Assembly (NCBI GenBank): GCA_947473305.1
Contig: CANJCB010000042.1
Span: 1 to 35,142 of the forward strand
From: Rhodospirillales bacterium
GTDB taxonomy: Bacteria; Pseudomonadota; Alphaproteobacteria; ATCC43930; CGMCC-115725
DNA: 35,142 nt
Reading direction: 5' to 3'
Both the position numbers and the translations under genes were made by a program. Positions 7,853 through 16,195 of the stretch are shown here, in pieces. Position 1 is the first letter of the stretch. The number at the start of each line of letters is the position of its first letter. The notes under the pieces were generated by a model. The model was not told the DNA's origin. It saw only the letters and a list, made by a program, of their open reading frames with translations, and did no database searches.

Positions 7853-7872
7853 TCGAGCCTGGCTCCTCGATC
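7851..7872 (+). promoter_or_regulatory. Hairpin in the binding-protein/permease spacer
   Basis: GATCGAG (7851-7857) and CTCGATC (7866-7872) form a perfect 7-bp stem with an 8-nt loop. It overlaps the binding-protein stop codon and ends 14 bp before the permease start. No T-run follows, so it is not a classical terminator. A processing or mRNA-stabilising element that keeps binding protein in excess over permease is the likely role. Confidence 0.5.
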
Positions 7873-7886
7873 GTCCTTCCTAATCC

Positions 7887-8810
7887 GTGAACGGCGTTCT
7901 CGCCCTCGAGCAGATCCTGAATGGGCTTCAGTTCGGCGTGATGTTGTTTCTCATCACCGCCGGGCTGACGCTGACCTTCGGGATCATGAATCTTGTCAAC
8001 CTGGCCCATGGCATCCTCTACATGCTAGGGGCCTACTTCTGCGCGAGCCTCACGGTCGCCACGGGATCCTTCGTGGGAGCGGTCATCCTCGCCTCGGCCG
8101 CGACGGTCCTGGTTGGGATCGTCATCGAGCTGCTGACCTTGAAGCGGCTCTACGCCCGCAATCATCTCGATCAGGTCCTGGCGACCTTCGGCGTGGTCCT
8201 GTTTTTCAATGAGCTCGTCCGCATCATCTGGGGGCCGGCGTCCATCTACTCCTCGGTGCCTCCGGCTTTGTCCGGACAGGTCGAGCTTATTCCCGGGCTC
8301 CTCTATCCGGCCTATCGGCTGGTCATCATCGGGGTAGGGCTCGTCGCGGCGGCGGCGCTGGTGCTGCTCATCAATTTCAGCAAGCTCGGCATGCTGATCC
8401 GGGCGGGGGCGAGCAACCGCATCATGGTCAGCGCCATCGGGGTCAATATCGACCTCCTGAACACCCTGGTCTTTGGGTTGGGAGCCGCCTTCGCGGCGCT
8501 CGCGGGCGCCATTGCGGGGCCGATCCTGACGGTCGAATCCGGGATGGGCAACGACATGCTGATTCTGGCGCTCGTTGTGATCGTCATCGGCGGCATTGGC
8601 TCGATCAAGGGCGCCTTCATCGCGTCGCTTCTGGTGGGGCTGATCGACACCTTCGGTCGGACGATGCTCCGGCCTTTGTTCGAACTCTTCATGACGAAGG
8701 CCGCCGCCAACAGTGCGGGGCCGGCGGTGGCGTCGATGCTGATCTATCTCGCGATGGCGCTGGTGCTCTTCTTCCGCCCGCAGGGCCTGTTTCCTCCAAG
8801 GACCCGGTAG
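7887..8810 (+). CDS. livH: LIV-type ABC transporter permease (LivH-like)
   Basis: The 307-aa integral inner-membrane protein has eight or so hydrophobic segments. LivH hallmarks are the N-terminal ILNGLQFGVMLFLITAGLTLTFGIMNLVNLAHG (about 8-40) and the cytoplasmic-loop region IRAGASNRIMVSAIGVNI (about 165-190), which contacts the ATPases. It starts with GTG at 7887; no good Shine-Dalgarno sequence is visible and no better start exists in frame. It pairs with the LivM-like permease that begins 4 bp after its stop. Confidence 0.9.
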   Translation: MNGVLALEQILNGLQFGVMLFLITAGLTLTFGIMNLVNLAHGILYMLGAYFCASLTVATGSFVGAVILASAATVLVGIVIELLTLKRLYARNHLDQVLATFGVVLFFNELVRIIWGPASIYSSVPPALSGQVELIPGLLYPAYRLVIIGVGLVAAAALVLLINFSKLGMLIRAGASNRIMVSAIGVNIDLLNTLVFGLGAAFAALAGAIAGPILTVESGMGNDMLILALVVIVIGGIGSIKGAFIASLLVGLIDTFGRTMLRPLFELFMTKAAANSAGPAVASMLIYLAMALVLFFRPQGLFPPRTR

Positions 8811-8814
8811 ACCC

Positions 8815-9765
8815 TTGCGCAAGCTCTCCTACATCCTCTGCGCGCTCGGCATTGCCGTCCTGTTCTGCGTGCCTGCCGTCACCGAAGTGGCGGACATGTC
8901 CTATTACCTCGACTTCACCACGCGGGTGGTGATCTTCGCGATGGCGGCGGTGAGCCTCGATCTCATCCTGGGCTATGGCGGAATGGTGAGCTTCGGGCAC
9001 GCGGCTTTCCTCGGCGTCGGCGGCTATGCGGTCGGCATCCTCAGCTACTACGGGATCACCGATGGATTCATCCACTTCGGGGTCGCGATCCTGGCCTCGG
9101 CCCTTGTGGCGCTCTTCATCGGGATGCTGTCGGTCCGCACCATCGGCGTCTATTTCATCATGATCACGCTGGCCTTTTCGCAGATGCTCTATTACCTCGC
9201 GATCAGCGTGAACACCTATGGCGGCGACGATGGGCTTTCGGTGCGGGGCGCCAGCGTTTTTGCCGGTGTCGTGGATCTGGCCGACCGCGACCAGCTTTAC
9301 TACGCGTCGCTCGCGATCCTCCTCGGCATGCTCCTGATCTGTTATCGCCTGATCGGCTCGCGGTTCGGCATGGTTCTGCGTGGCATCAAGTCCGACGAGC
9401 GCCGGATGATCGCCATCGGCTATTCGCCCTTCCGCTACAAGCTCCTGGCTTTCGTCATCTCCGGGGTGATGTGCGGCATCGCGGGGGCGTTGCTCGCCAA
9501 CCAGACCTTGTTCATCTCGCCCGCGATCATGCATTGGAGCCGGTCGGGCGAGATCATGGTCATGGCGATCCTGGGCGGCATCAGCACGCTTTTCGGATCG
9601 GTGATCGGCGCCGGGCTCTACCTCGGGCTCGAAGAGACCTTGTCGCGCTTCACGCCCCATTGGCAGGTCCTGCTGGGCCCGCTTTTGGTCGTCGTCGTCC
9701 TTTTCGCGCGGAATGGCGTGTTGAGCCTCATCGTTCCGCGCCGGGCGAAGACCCGTCATGGATGA
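8815..9765 (+). CDS. livM: LIV-type ABC transporter permease (LivM-like)
   Basis: The 316-aa membrane permease carries the LivM signature LILGYGGMVSFGHAAFLGVGGYAVG (about 50-75) and the ATPase-coupling loop LRGIKSDERRMIAIGYSPFRYKLLAF (about 185-210). Translation probably starts with TTG at 8815, four bases after the LivH stop; AAGGA lies about a dozen bases upstream. Its end overlaps the start of the LivG ATPase by 8 bp, the usual tight packing of these operons. It forms the translocation channel with LivH. Confidence 0.9.
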   Translation: MRKLSYILCALGIAVLFCVPAVTEVADMSYYLDFTTRVVIFAMAAVSLDLILGYGGMVSFGHAAFLGVGGYAVGILSYYGITDGFIHFGVAILASALVALFIGMLSVRTIGVYFIMITLAFSQMLYYLAISVNTYGGDDGLSVRGASVFAGVVDLADRDQLYYASLAILLGMLLICYRLIGSRFGMVLRGIKSDERRMIAIGYSPFRYKLLAFVISGVMCGIAGALLANQTLFISPAIMHWSRSGEIMVMAILGGISTLFGSVIGAGLYLGLEETLSRFTPHWQVLLGPLLVVVVLFARNGVLSLIVPRRAKTRHG

Positions 9766-10513
9766 CGCGCTCCTGAGGATCGAGGGCTTGGTCAAACGCT
9801 ATGGCGGATTGATCGCCACGGACCATCTCGGCCTTTCGATCCGCCGGAATGAGCTCCACGCCATCATCGGGCCTAACGGTGCCGGCAAGACGACGCTGGT
9901 GAGCCAGATCACCGGCGAGGTGCGACCCGACGAAGGGAGGATCGTCTTCGCCGGAGACGATGTGACCCGGCTCCCGCCCAATGCGCGGGCTGCGAAGGGG
10001 ATTGGACGCTCATTCCAGATCACGAGCGTCTTTCTCGATTTTACGGTGATCGAGAATGTGAGCCTCGCGGTCCAGGCGCGGGCGGGTCACAGCTTTCGTT
10101 TCTGGAAGCAGGCCGCTGGCGAGGCCATCCTTCGCGATCCGGCCCACGCGATCCTGGCCAAGGTCGGTCTCCTGGATCGTGCCGACGAGCTGGCCGTCAA
10201 TCTTTCCCACGGCGAAAAGCGCGCGCTCGAACTGGCGATCGCGCTGGCCGGATCACCGAAGTTGCTGCTGCTCGACGAACCCATGGCGGGAATGGGACCC
10301 GAAGAATCGCTGCGCATGGTGAAATTCCTCGAGACGCTGAAGGGCCAGCTGACGATCCTCCTGATCGAGCATGACATCGAAGCGGTCTTCGCGCTCGCGG
10401 ATCGGATCACGGTCCTCGTCTATGGACGCGCGATTGCCGAGGGCACGGCCGCCGAGATCCGCAATCATCCGGAGGTTCGGCGGGCCTATCTCGGCGACGA
10501 CGAGGAGGCGTGA
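9758..10513 (+). CDS. livG: LIV-type ABC transporter ATPase (LivG-like)
   Basis: The 251-aa nucleotide-binding subunit has Walker A GPNGAGKTT (38-46), the Q-loop region GRSFQITSVF (83-92), a signature motif in the variant form LSHGE (149-153), Walker B LLLLDE (169-174) and the switch His in IEHD. These are LivG features. It powers import together with the LivF-like subunit, whose ATG overlaps its TGA. The C-terminal extension (HPEVRRAYLGDDEEA) is also typical of the family. Confidence 0.93.
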   Translation: MDDALLRIEGLVKRYGGLIATDHLGLSIRRNELHAIIGPNGAGKTTLVSQITGEVRPDEGRIVFAGDDVTRLPPNARAAKGIGRSFQITSVFLDFTVIENVSLAVQARAGHSFRFWKQAAGEAILRDPAHAILAKVGLLDRADELAVNLSHGEKRALELAIALAGSPKLLLLDEPMAGMGPEESLRMVKFLETLKGQLTILLIEHDIEAVFALADRITVLVYGRAIAEGTAAEIRNHPEVRRAYLGDDEEA

Positions 10514-11214
10514 TGCTGGAACTCGCGGGCGTCCAGGCCGGATATGGGGAGGTGCAGGTCCTCTACGACGTCTCGCTCAAGGTGGGGCAGGGACAGGTCG
10601 TCACCCTGCTCGGCCGCAACGGCATGGGCAAGACGACGACGGTCTCGACCATCATGGGCATCCTGCCGGCGATGGCGGGCACGATCTCCTTCGACGGCGC
10701 GTCGATCGCCCGCCAATCGCCCTTCCGCGTCGCCCGCTGCGGTATCGGCCTCGTGCCCGAAGGACGGCAGGTTTTCCCCAATCTCACGGTTCGCGAGAAT
10801 CTCCACGTCGCGGGACGGAAAGCGAGACCCGGTGCCTCACCCTGGGACATTGAGAAGGTGCTTGAATTGCTGCCCGCTCTGCGCCCGAAGCTGCCGATCA
10901 TGGGGCGGCTTCTGTCGGGCGGGGAACAGCAGATGCTCGCCATCGGGCGGGCGCTGATGACCAACCCGCGCCTCTTGATTCTCGATGAAGCCACGGAAGG
11001 CCTGGCTCCGATCATCCGGGCGGAAATCTGGCGCTGCATCACCAAGATCAAATCGACCGGCCAGTCCATCCTGGTGATCGACAAGAACGTCAAGGCGCTG
11101 ATGGCGATCGCGGACCGCCACTATTTCATCGAGAAGGGCCGCATCGTCCACGATTGCAGCTCGGAGGCTCTTCGTGAGGACCGGTCTCTGCAGCAGCGTT
11201 ATCTCGGCGTCTGA
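10513..11214 (+). CDS. livF: LIV-type ABC transporter ATPase (LivF-like)
   Basis: The 233-aa second nucleotide-binding subunit has Walker A GRNGMGKT (34-41), signature LSGGEQQ (134-140) and Walker B LLILDEATEGLAP (154-166). LivF proteins usually have LDEPSxGLAP at the last site; here Pro-Ser is replaced by Ala-Thr, a mild variation. The ATG at 10513 overlaps the LivG stop (TGATG); an adjacent in-frame GTG at 10510 is an alternative. It is the last gene of the LIV importer. A 146-bp gap with a leader hairpin separates it from an oligopeptide-type binding protein. Confidence 0.92.
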   Translation: MLELAGVQAGYGEVQVLYDVSLKVGQGQVVTLLGRNGMGKTTTVSTIMGILPAMAGTISFDGASIARQSPFRVARCGIGLVPEGRQVFPNLTVRENLHVAGRKARPGASPWDIEKVLELLPALRPKLPIMGRLLSGGEQQMLAIGRALMTNPRLLILDEATEGLAPIIRAEIWRCITKIKSTGQSILVIDKNVKALMAIADRHYFIEKGRIVHDCSSEALREDRSLQQRYLGV

Positions 11215-11307
11215 GTCTTAAGCGTGGCCCGTTCAGGGACCTTGCTCCGAAGCGACCTTGCCTCGCCCTGTGGATGTGCAATAGGTTTCCTCCAGGATCT
11301 CAGGGCG

Positions 11308-11333
11308 GATCGACGCAGTCTTTTGCGACGATC
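11308..11333 (+). promoter_or_regulatory. Leader hairpin before the oligopeptide-type binding protein
   Basis: The arms GATCGACGCA (11308-11317) and TGCGACGATC (11324-11333) pair at 9 of 10 positions around a 6-nt loop, 27 bp before the ATG at 11361. A short A-rich stretch and a GGGGGAAG ribosome binding site follow. On the plus strand there is no T-run, so it may be a leader or processing structure, or an operator, rather than a terminator of the LIV operon. Confidence 0.45.
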
Positions 11334-11360
11334 AATCGAAAAAATGGGGGAAGTAGTCGG

Positions 11361-12950
11361 ATGACAGCCATCACTCGCACCTTGGCGGCGGCGACCTTGT
11401 CGCTGGGCCTTGTTCTGAACCTTCCGCTCCAGGCGCAAGAAACCCCGCAGCGGGGCGGCACCGCCATCCTGGCCCTGGCTCAGGATCCGCCGACGGTAAA
11501 TCCGGTGCTGAGTTCCGGGATTCCCGACCGGCAGATCGGCTGCATTATTTACGAGCCCCTGATCAATATCTCGCCGGACTACAAGATCCTGCCGCAACTG
11601 GCCAAGTCCATGACCATCTCGCCCGATGGCAAGACCTATACCTTCGAGCTGAACGAGGCGAAATGGACGGACGGTCAGCCTTTCACCTCGGAGGACGTGC
11701 GCTATTCCTTCCAGGAGGTGGCGGCGAAATTTTCCCCGGCCTTCGGACCGGTTGCCCGCATCCTCGACACGATCGAAACGCCCGACCCGCGTAAGGTTAT
11801 CGTCAAGCTGAAGGAGTCCTTCGGCCCCTTCGTCGAATCGCTGATCTGCCTCCAGGGCGGCTCGATCCTGCCCTCCCATCTCTTCCGGGGCACCAACCCC
11901 AGGGAGAACCCGGCCACGACCTCGAAGCCGGTGGGCACCGGCGCTTTTGCGATGACCGAGTGGAAACACGGCGACTTCGTGAGGCTCGCGCGCAACAAGG
12001 ATTACTATGTCCCGGGCAAGCCCTATCTCGACGGGGTGATCGGCAAGGTGATCCCCACCACGGCCGGGCGCATCCAGGCGCTGCGGGCCGGCGAGGTGGA
12101 CCAGATCCGCGGTCTTCTGCCCACCGAGTTGGATATCATCCGTGCGACGCCGGGGCTTCAGACGGTGATCACCGACGGCTCGCCCTCGATGGACCTCCTG
12201 TTCTTCAACCTGCGGCGCAAGCCCTTCGACGACAAGCGGGTGCGGCAGGCGCTGATGATGGCGACGGATCGGGACTATCTCTTCGAGCGTGCCTTCTTCA
12301 AGTTCGGCCGCGTCGGGACTCAGCCGTTCACGACGGAGATCCCCTGGGCGGTGGACCCCAATCTCGACTATCGCAAGATGTATCCCTTCGATCCGGCCAA
12401 GGCGAACGCGCTGCTGGATGAGGCGGGCTTCAAGCGCGGTCCCGACGGCAAGCGATTCAGCGCGAGCCTTCTCGTGTGGAGCAACGACTATCCCGAATTC
12501 ACGGTCGCTGCGACCGCCATCAAGAGCATGTGGCAGGCGGTGGGCGTCGACGCGAACATCGAGTCGGTGGAACGCGCGTCGCTCGTCAAGCGGGTCTTCA
12601 CTGACAGCGATTTCGACCTGTCCTTCCAGAACTATGGATCGAACTACGATCCCGCGCTGGGCATGGCGCGGACCTATGTCACGACCTCGATCGGGGCCAT
12701 CTTCGGCAATGCCTCGGGCTATTCGAACCCGGAGATGGACGCGCTCTTCGAGAAGGGCCAGCGCGGCACCGATCTTGAGGAGCGGGGCAAATATTATCGT
12801 GAGGCGGCGCAGATCGGCGCCCGGGATCTGCCGGTGATTACGCTCAGCACCCGCCTCGCGGCGGATGGGGCCTCGAAGCGGCTCCACGGCATCTGGGGCA
12901 AGATCCAGACCACCAGCGGCAGCTGGGCGGACGCCTGGCTGGAGAAATAA
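11361..12950 (+). CDS. Orphan oligopeptide/nickel-type ABC substrate-binding protein (SBP family 5)
   Basis: The 529-aa exported protein has a signal peptide of about 30 residues ending near LQAQE. The family 5 fold follows: RGGTAILALAQDPPTVNPVLSSG at the start, YEPLINISPDYKILPQLAKS at about 60-80, and the conserved WTDGQPFTSEDVRYSFQEV at about 100-120. Such proteins deliver peptides, opines, nickel chelates or glycosides to a DppB/C-type permease. GGGGGAAG lies just before the ATG at 11361. No family 5 permease or ATPase gene lies nearby, so it is an orphan. It must use a transporter encoded elsewhere or serve as a sensor. It sits between two complete importers of other classes. Confidence 0.9.
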   Translation: MTAITRTLAAATLSLGLVLNLPLQAQETPQRGGTAILALAQDPPTVNPVLSSGIPDRQIGCIIYEPLINISPDYKILPQLAKSMTISPDGKTYTFELNEAKWTDGQPFTSEDVRYSFQEVAAKFSPAFGPVARILDTIETPDPRKVIVKLKESFGPFVESLICLQGGSILPSHLFRGTNPRENPATTSKPVGTGAFAMTEWKHGDFVRLARNKDYYVPGKPYLDGVIGKVIPTTAGRIQALRAGEVDQIRGLLPTELDIIRATPGLQTVITDGSPSMDLLFFNLRRKPFDDKRVRQALMMATDRDYLFERAFFKFGRVGTQPFTTEIPWAVDPNLDYRKMYPFDPAKANALLDEAGFKRGPDGKRFSASLLVWSNDYPEFTVAATAIKSMWQAVGVDANIESVERASLVKRVFTDSDFDLSFQNYGSNYDPALGMARTYVTTSIGAIFGNASGYSNPEMDALFEKGQRGTDLEERGKYYREAAQIGARDLPVITLSTRLAADGASKRLHGIWGKIQTTSGSWADAWLEK

Positions 12951-12961
12951 AGGTCCGCGAC

Positions 12962-12977
12962 CTCCGCTTCGGCGGGG
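12962..12977 (+). terminator. Possible UUCG-capped hairpin after the binding protein
   Basis: CTCCGC and GCGGGG pair (with one G-U) around a TTCG tetraloop, 12 bp after the stop at 12950. UUCG loops are very stable and common in terminator stems, but no U-run follows. Termination or 3'-end protection is possible but unproven. Confidence 0.35.
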
Positions 12978-13088
12978 CGCGCATCTGGTCCTGTAACTTT
13001 CTGAAGCTTCGGTTGGATATCCCTGATTCGGTTCCGGGATAAAGGCTCCCGGCTGCCTAGCCAAGCCGTTTGTTTTGCTGATAAATAC

Positions 13089-13108
13089 ATGTTTACCATA
13101 GCAAACAT
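13089..13108 (+). promoter_or_regulatory. Palindromic operator candidate before the sugar-type ABC operon
   Basis: ATGTTTACCATAGCAAACAT is a 20-bp inverted repeat with 8 of 10 pairs matched. It lies 20 bp before the ATG at 13129 and upstream of a GGGAGG ribosome binding site. Size, symmetry and the GTTTAC/GCAAAC arms resemble LacI/GalR-family operators, a common control of CUT1 sugar importers. No LacI gene is present in the window. Confidence 0.55.
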
Positions 13109-13128
13109 TCGGGCGCAGGGAGGATGCC

Positions 13129-14466
13129 ATGGCGGGGAATTTCATTTCGGGTGCATCGATCGGTCGGCGTAGTCTCGTCAAGGGGATAGGCGGCGCGGCG
13201 CTTGTGGCGGGAACCGCCGGCGCCCCCTGGATCGCCCATGCCCAGGGCAAGAAAAGCCTCCGCTTCTGGACCAGCCAGAACGCGCCGAATCAGATGCAAG
13301 CTTGGCAGGACATCTTCGGCCGTTTCGAGAAGGCAAATCCCGACTTCAAGGTCGAGATCGAGGCCTATTCCGACGACAACCTCTGGCCCAAGCTCTCGGC
13401 CGCTTTCGCCGGCCGGGACGTGCCGGACCTTATTTCCTATGTGCAGGCCTATACGGTCGTGAGCCTCAACCAGCAAGGCCTGGTCGAGCCTTTCGACGAT
13501 GTGATCAAGGCGGTGGGCGAGAACGAATTCTTCGACAGTGCCCGCGACATCTACAAGAGCAACGGCAGCTACATGGCCGCCACGCTCAACAACCAGACAA
13601 GTTCCAACCTCTTCTACCGCAAGGACCTGCTGCAAGAGGCCGGGGTCGAGCCGCCGCGCTATTGGGACGATCTTCTGAACGTCGCCAAGAAGACCACCAA
13701 GAACGGCATCTACGGCAATTCGCTGCCCTATGGCCGCAACGCGATGACCAGCACCATGATGGTGATGTTCGTGAAGCAGTCCGGCGGCTCGATCGTCAAT
13801 CCCGACCTCTCCGTCGCCTTCAATTCCCCGGAAGTGGCCGCGACACTGGAATTCCTCAAGGAAATCTACGAATACGCCCCGCCGGGCGCCAACAATTACA
13901 GCTGGGGCGAGACGGTCAATTCCTTCGTGACCGGCAAGGCCGCCTGCGCCCCCTATACGGGTCGGCCGCTGTTCCTGGTCAGTACCCAGAACCCCTCGCT
14001 GGCGGACAAGATCTCCCGCGTCGCCTATCCCCATCGCAAGGAAGGGAAACCGGCTTACGATTGTCCCTTCAACTCGCTCTTCATTCCCAAGGGATCGAAG
14101 AACGTCGAAGGGGCGAAGCTCCTGGCCCGTGCGCTCTTCGAGAAGCAGGCGAATATCCAGATCCTGCATACGGCGCCCGGCCATAACCTGCCGGTTCTGA
14201 AGGCGGTGGCCGCAGCGCCCGAATACTATGACCAGCCGCTCATCAAGAAATATGAGTCGGAGGTCAGGGGCATGATCGAGACCACCAATCTCTCGCGTAA
14301 TCTGGTCAAGGAAAGCGACCAGCATAAGTTCAACGTGAAGGCGGGCGATATCTTCAACAGCATGGTGCTGGCGGAAGCCGTCCAGGCCGTCGTGGTGGAG
14401 AAGAAGTCGGCGAAGCAGGCCGCCGCCGAGGGCGCCGACAAGATCGCGGAGATCATGAAGGGCTGA
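13129..14466 (+). CDS. CUT1-type ABC transporter substrate-binding protein (SBP family 1), Tat-like leader
   Basis: This 445-aa extracytoplasmic protein has a twin-arginine leader, SIGRRSLVKGIGGAAL (residues 10-25), with cleavage likely after AHA (about 39). The mature protein matches MalE/UgpB-like binding proteins: LRFWTSQNAPNQMQAWQDIFGRFEKANPDFKV, then a lipid-free type II fold with FYRKDLLQEAGVEPPRYWDDLL at about 162-183. The start has GGGAGG upstream. It heads a complete operon with two permeases and an ATPase (to 17281). Substrate class is a sugar, polyol or glycerol-phosphate-like compound by family; it cannot be refined further. Confidence 0.92.
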   Translation: MAGNFISGASIGRRSLVKGIGGAALVAGTAGAPWIAHAQGKKSLRFWTSQNAPNQMQAWQDIFGRFEKANPDFKVEIEAYSDDNLWPKLSAAFAGRDVPDLISYVQAYTVVSLNQQGLVEPFDDVIKAVGENEFFDSARDIYKSNGSYMAATLNNQTSSNLFYRKDLLQEAGVEPPRYWDDLLNVAKKTTKNGIYGNSLPYGRNAMTSTMMVMFVKQSGGSIVNPDLSVAFNSPEVAATLEFLKEIYEYAPPGANNYSWGETVNSFVTGKAACAPYTGRPLFLVSTQNPSLADKISRVAYPHRKEGKPAYDCPFNSLFIPKGSKNVEGAKLLARALFEKQANIQILHTAPGHNLPVLKAVAAAPEYYDQPLIKKYESEVRGMIETTNLSRNLVKESDQHKFNVKAGDIFNSMVLAEAVQAVVVEKKSAKQAAAEGADKIAEIMKG

Positions 14467-14477
14467 GCCGCCGCCTC

Positions 14478-15377
14478 ATGGAGCCGTCGAACCGCAAGCG
14501 CGAGAGCCGGGAGCGGTGGCTCGGCCTCGCTCTCATCTCGCCGACCATGGTGCTGTTCCTGACGCTCGTCGCCTATCCTCTGGCGGCGAGCATCGGGTTC
14601 AGTCTCTTTTCGATCAATACCCTGACCTTGCAGGGGCGTTTCGTCGGCTTCGACAATTATACCCGCCTCTTCGGGCAGGCGGCTTTCTGGACCTCTTTCC
14701 AGAACACGTTGATCTGGACGGTGAGCGCCGTCTCGCTCCAGCTCCTCTGCGGGATCGGTTTCGCGTTGCTCCTGCACCGGAGTTTCCCCGGCCGGTCGCT
14801 GGCGCGGGGGCTGGTGCTCTTTCCCTATCTGCTGCCGACCGCGGTCGCGATCCTGGTGTGGCAATGGATGTTCAACGACCTCTACGGGATCATCAATTAC
14901 GGCCTGCTCTCCGCCGGCCTCGTATCGAAGCCCATCGCCTGGCTGAGCCACATGCCCGACGCCATGGTCAGCATCGTGCTGGTCGGTACCTGGAAGCTTT
15001 TTCCCTTCGTCGTCATCGCCGTCTTGGCCCGGCTTCAGACCATCCCGGAGCAGCTCTATGAGGCGGCGCGGCTCGACGGCGCGGGCGTCTGGGCGCGTTT
15101 CTGGGACATCACCCTGCCGCAGCTTCGCGGGGTGCTGGTGATCGTCGTGCTGCTGCGCAGCATCTGGGACTTCAAGGAATTCGATCTCATCTATCTGATG
15201 ACTGGCGGCGGACCGGCGATCGGAACCCAGACCCTGCCGTTGATGGTCTATAAGGAGGCCTTCCCGCTCCTGAATTTGGGGCGTGGCGCGGCGGTGGCGG
15301 TGGCCATGCTGGTCTTCATGCTGGCCTTCTTCCTCCTTTATTTCCGGACCTATGGGAAAGAAGAGGAGGAGAGATGA
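14478..15377 (+). CDS. CUT1 ABC transporter permease 1 (MalF/UgpA-like)
   Basis: The 299-aa inner-membrane permease has six predicted hydrophobic helices and the EAA coupling loop EQLYEAARLDGAGVWARFWDITLPQL (about 192-217) that docks to the ATPase. The N-terminus (ESRERWLGLALISPTMVLFLTLVAYPLAASIGFS) is typical of MalF/UgpA-like subunits. It begins 11 bp after the binding-protein stop, without an obvious ribosome binding site, and its TGA overlaps the next ATG. It forms the channel with the following permease. Confidence 0.92.
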   Translation: MEPSNRKRESRERWLGLALISPTMVLFLTLVAYPLAASIGFSLFSINTLTLQGRFVGFDNYTRLFGQAAFWTSFQNTLIWTVSAVSLQLLCGIGFALLLHRSFPGRSLARGLVLFPYLLPTAVAILVWQWMFNDLYGIINYGLLSAGLVSKPIAWLSHMPDAMVSIVLVGTWKLFPFVVIAVLARLQTIPEQLYEAARLDGAGVWARFWDITLPQLRGVLVIVVLLRSIWDFKEFDLIYLMTGGGPAIGTQTLPLMVYKEAFPLLNLGRGAAVAVAMLVFMLAFFLLYFRTYGKEEEER

Positions 15378-16192
15378 AGCGCTTCCTGGCCGCCCTTCTC
15401 ACCTGGTTCGCGGTTCTCCTCGTCGCCTTCCCGCTTTTCTGGATGATCTCCAGCGCCTTGAAGCCTCATGCGGAAACCTTCGCGATTCCGCCGACGCTTC
15501 TGCCGGTGAATTGGACGCTGGAGCACTTCCAGGTCTTGGTCTTCGAGACCCCCTTCCTGCGTTATTTCCTGAACAGCTTGATCGTTGCGGCTCTGACAAC
15601 GGCTCTTGTTCTCGTGGTCGCGGTACTGGGCGCCTATAGCCTCGTGCGCTTCCGCTATCCGGGCCGGCGCTTCATGGCGCAATTGACGCTCTTCACCTAT
15701 CTCTTGCCGGCTGTGGTGCTGCTGCTGCCGCTTTATCTGCTGCTCGCCCAATTGGGGCTCACCAACAGCCTCTTCGGGCTGGTCATCGCCTATACGACCT
15801 TCGCGCTGCCCTTCTCGCTCTGGCTGCTGCGGTCCTTCATCGCGGCGATTCCCATCGACCTCGAAGAGGCCGCGATGGTGGATGGAGCGAGCCGGATGGG
15901 CGCTTTCCGGGATGTGGTGCTGCCCCAGGCGGTGCCGGGGCTGATCTCGACCGCGCTCTTCACCTTCATCCTGAGCTGGAACGAGTATCTCTATGCGCTC
16001 GTCTTCATCAACCGCAACGACATGAAGACCCTGCCGCCGGGGGTCATCACCATGCTGCAGCAGAACCAGAACATCGAATGGTCACTGCTCATGGCGGCCT
16101 CGGTGCTGATGTCGATTCCGGTGCTGATCAGTTTCTCCTTCCTGCAAAGCCATCTGACGCACGGTTTCGGGGCCGGCGCGGTAAAGGGATAG
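15374..16192 (+). CDS. CUT1 ABC transporter permease 2 (MalG/UgpE-like)
   Basis: The 272-aa inner-membrane protein shows the MalG-type N-terminus (LVAFPLFWMISSALKPHAETFAIPP) and the EAA loop PIDLEEAAMVDGASRMGAFRDVVLPQAVPGL (about 158-188). Five to six further hydrophobic segments follow the normal pattern. It starts on an ATGA overlap with the first permease, and AGGAGGAGAG in the preceding codons serves as ribosome binding site. Three bases separate it from the ATPase gene. Confidence 0.92.
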   Translation: MKRFLAALLTWFAVLLVAFPLFWMISSALKPHAETFAIPPTLLPVNWTLEHFQVLVFETPFLRYFLNSLIVAALTTALVLVVAVLGAYSLVRFRYPGRRFMAQLTLFTYLLPAVVLLLPLYLLLAQLGLTNSLFGLVIAYTTFALPFSLWLLRSFIAAIPIDLEEAAMVDGASRMGAFRDVVLPQAVPGLISTALFTFILSWNEYLYALVFINRNDMKTLPPGVITMLQQNQNIEWSLLMAASVLMSIPVLISFSFLQSHLTHGFGAGAVKG

Positions 16193-16195
16193 CCC

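Noticed and set aside
11199-13250. 683-codon minus-strand frame opposite the oligopeptide-type binding protein
   Set aside because: It is a GC-rich antisense frame. The plus strand holds a full family 5 protein with signal peptide and ribosome binding site, and the antisense product resembles nothing.
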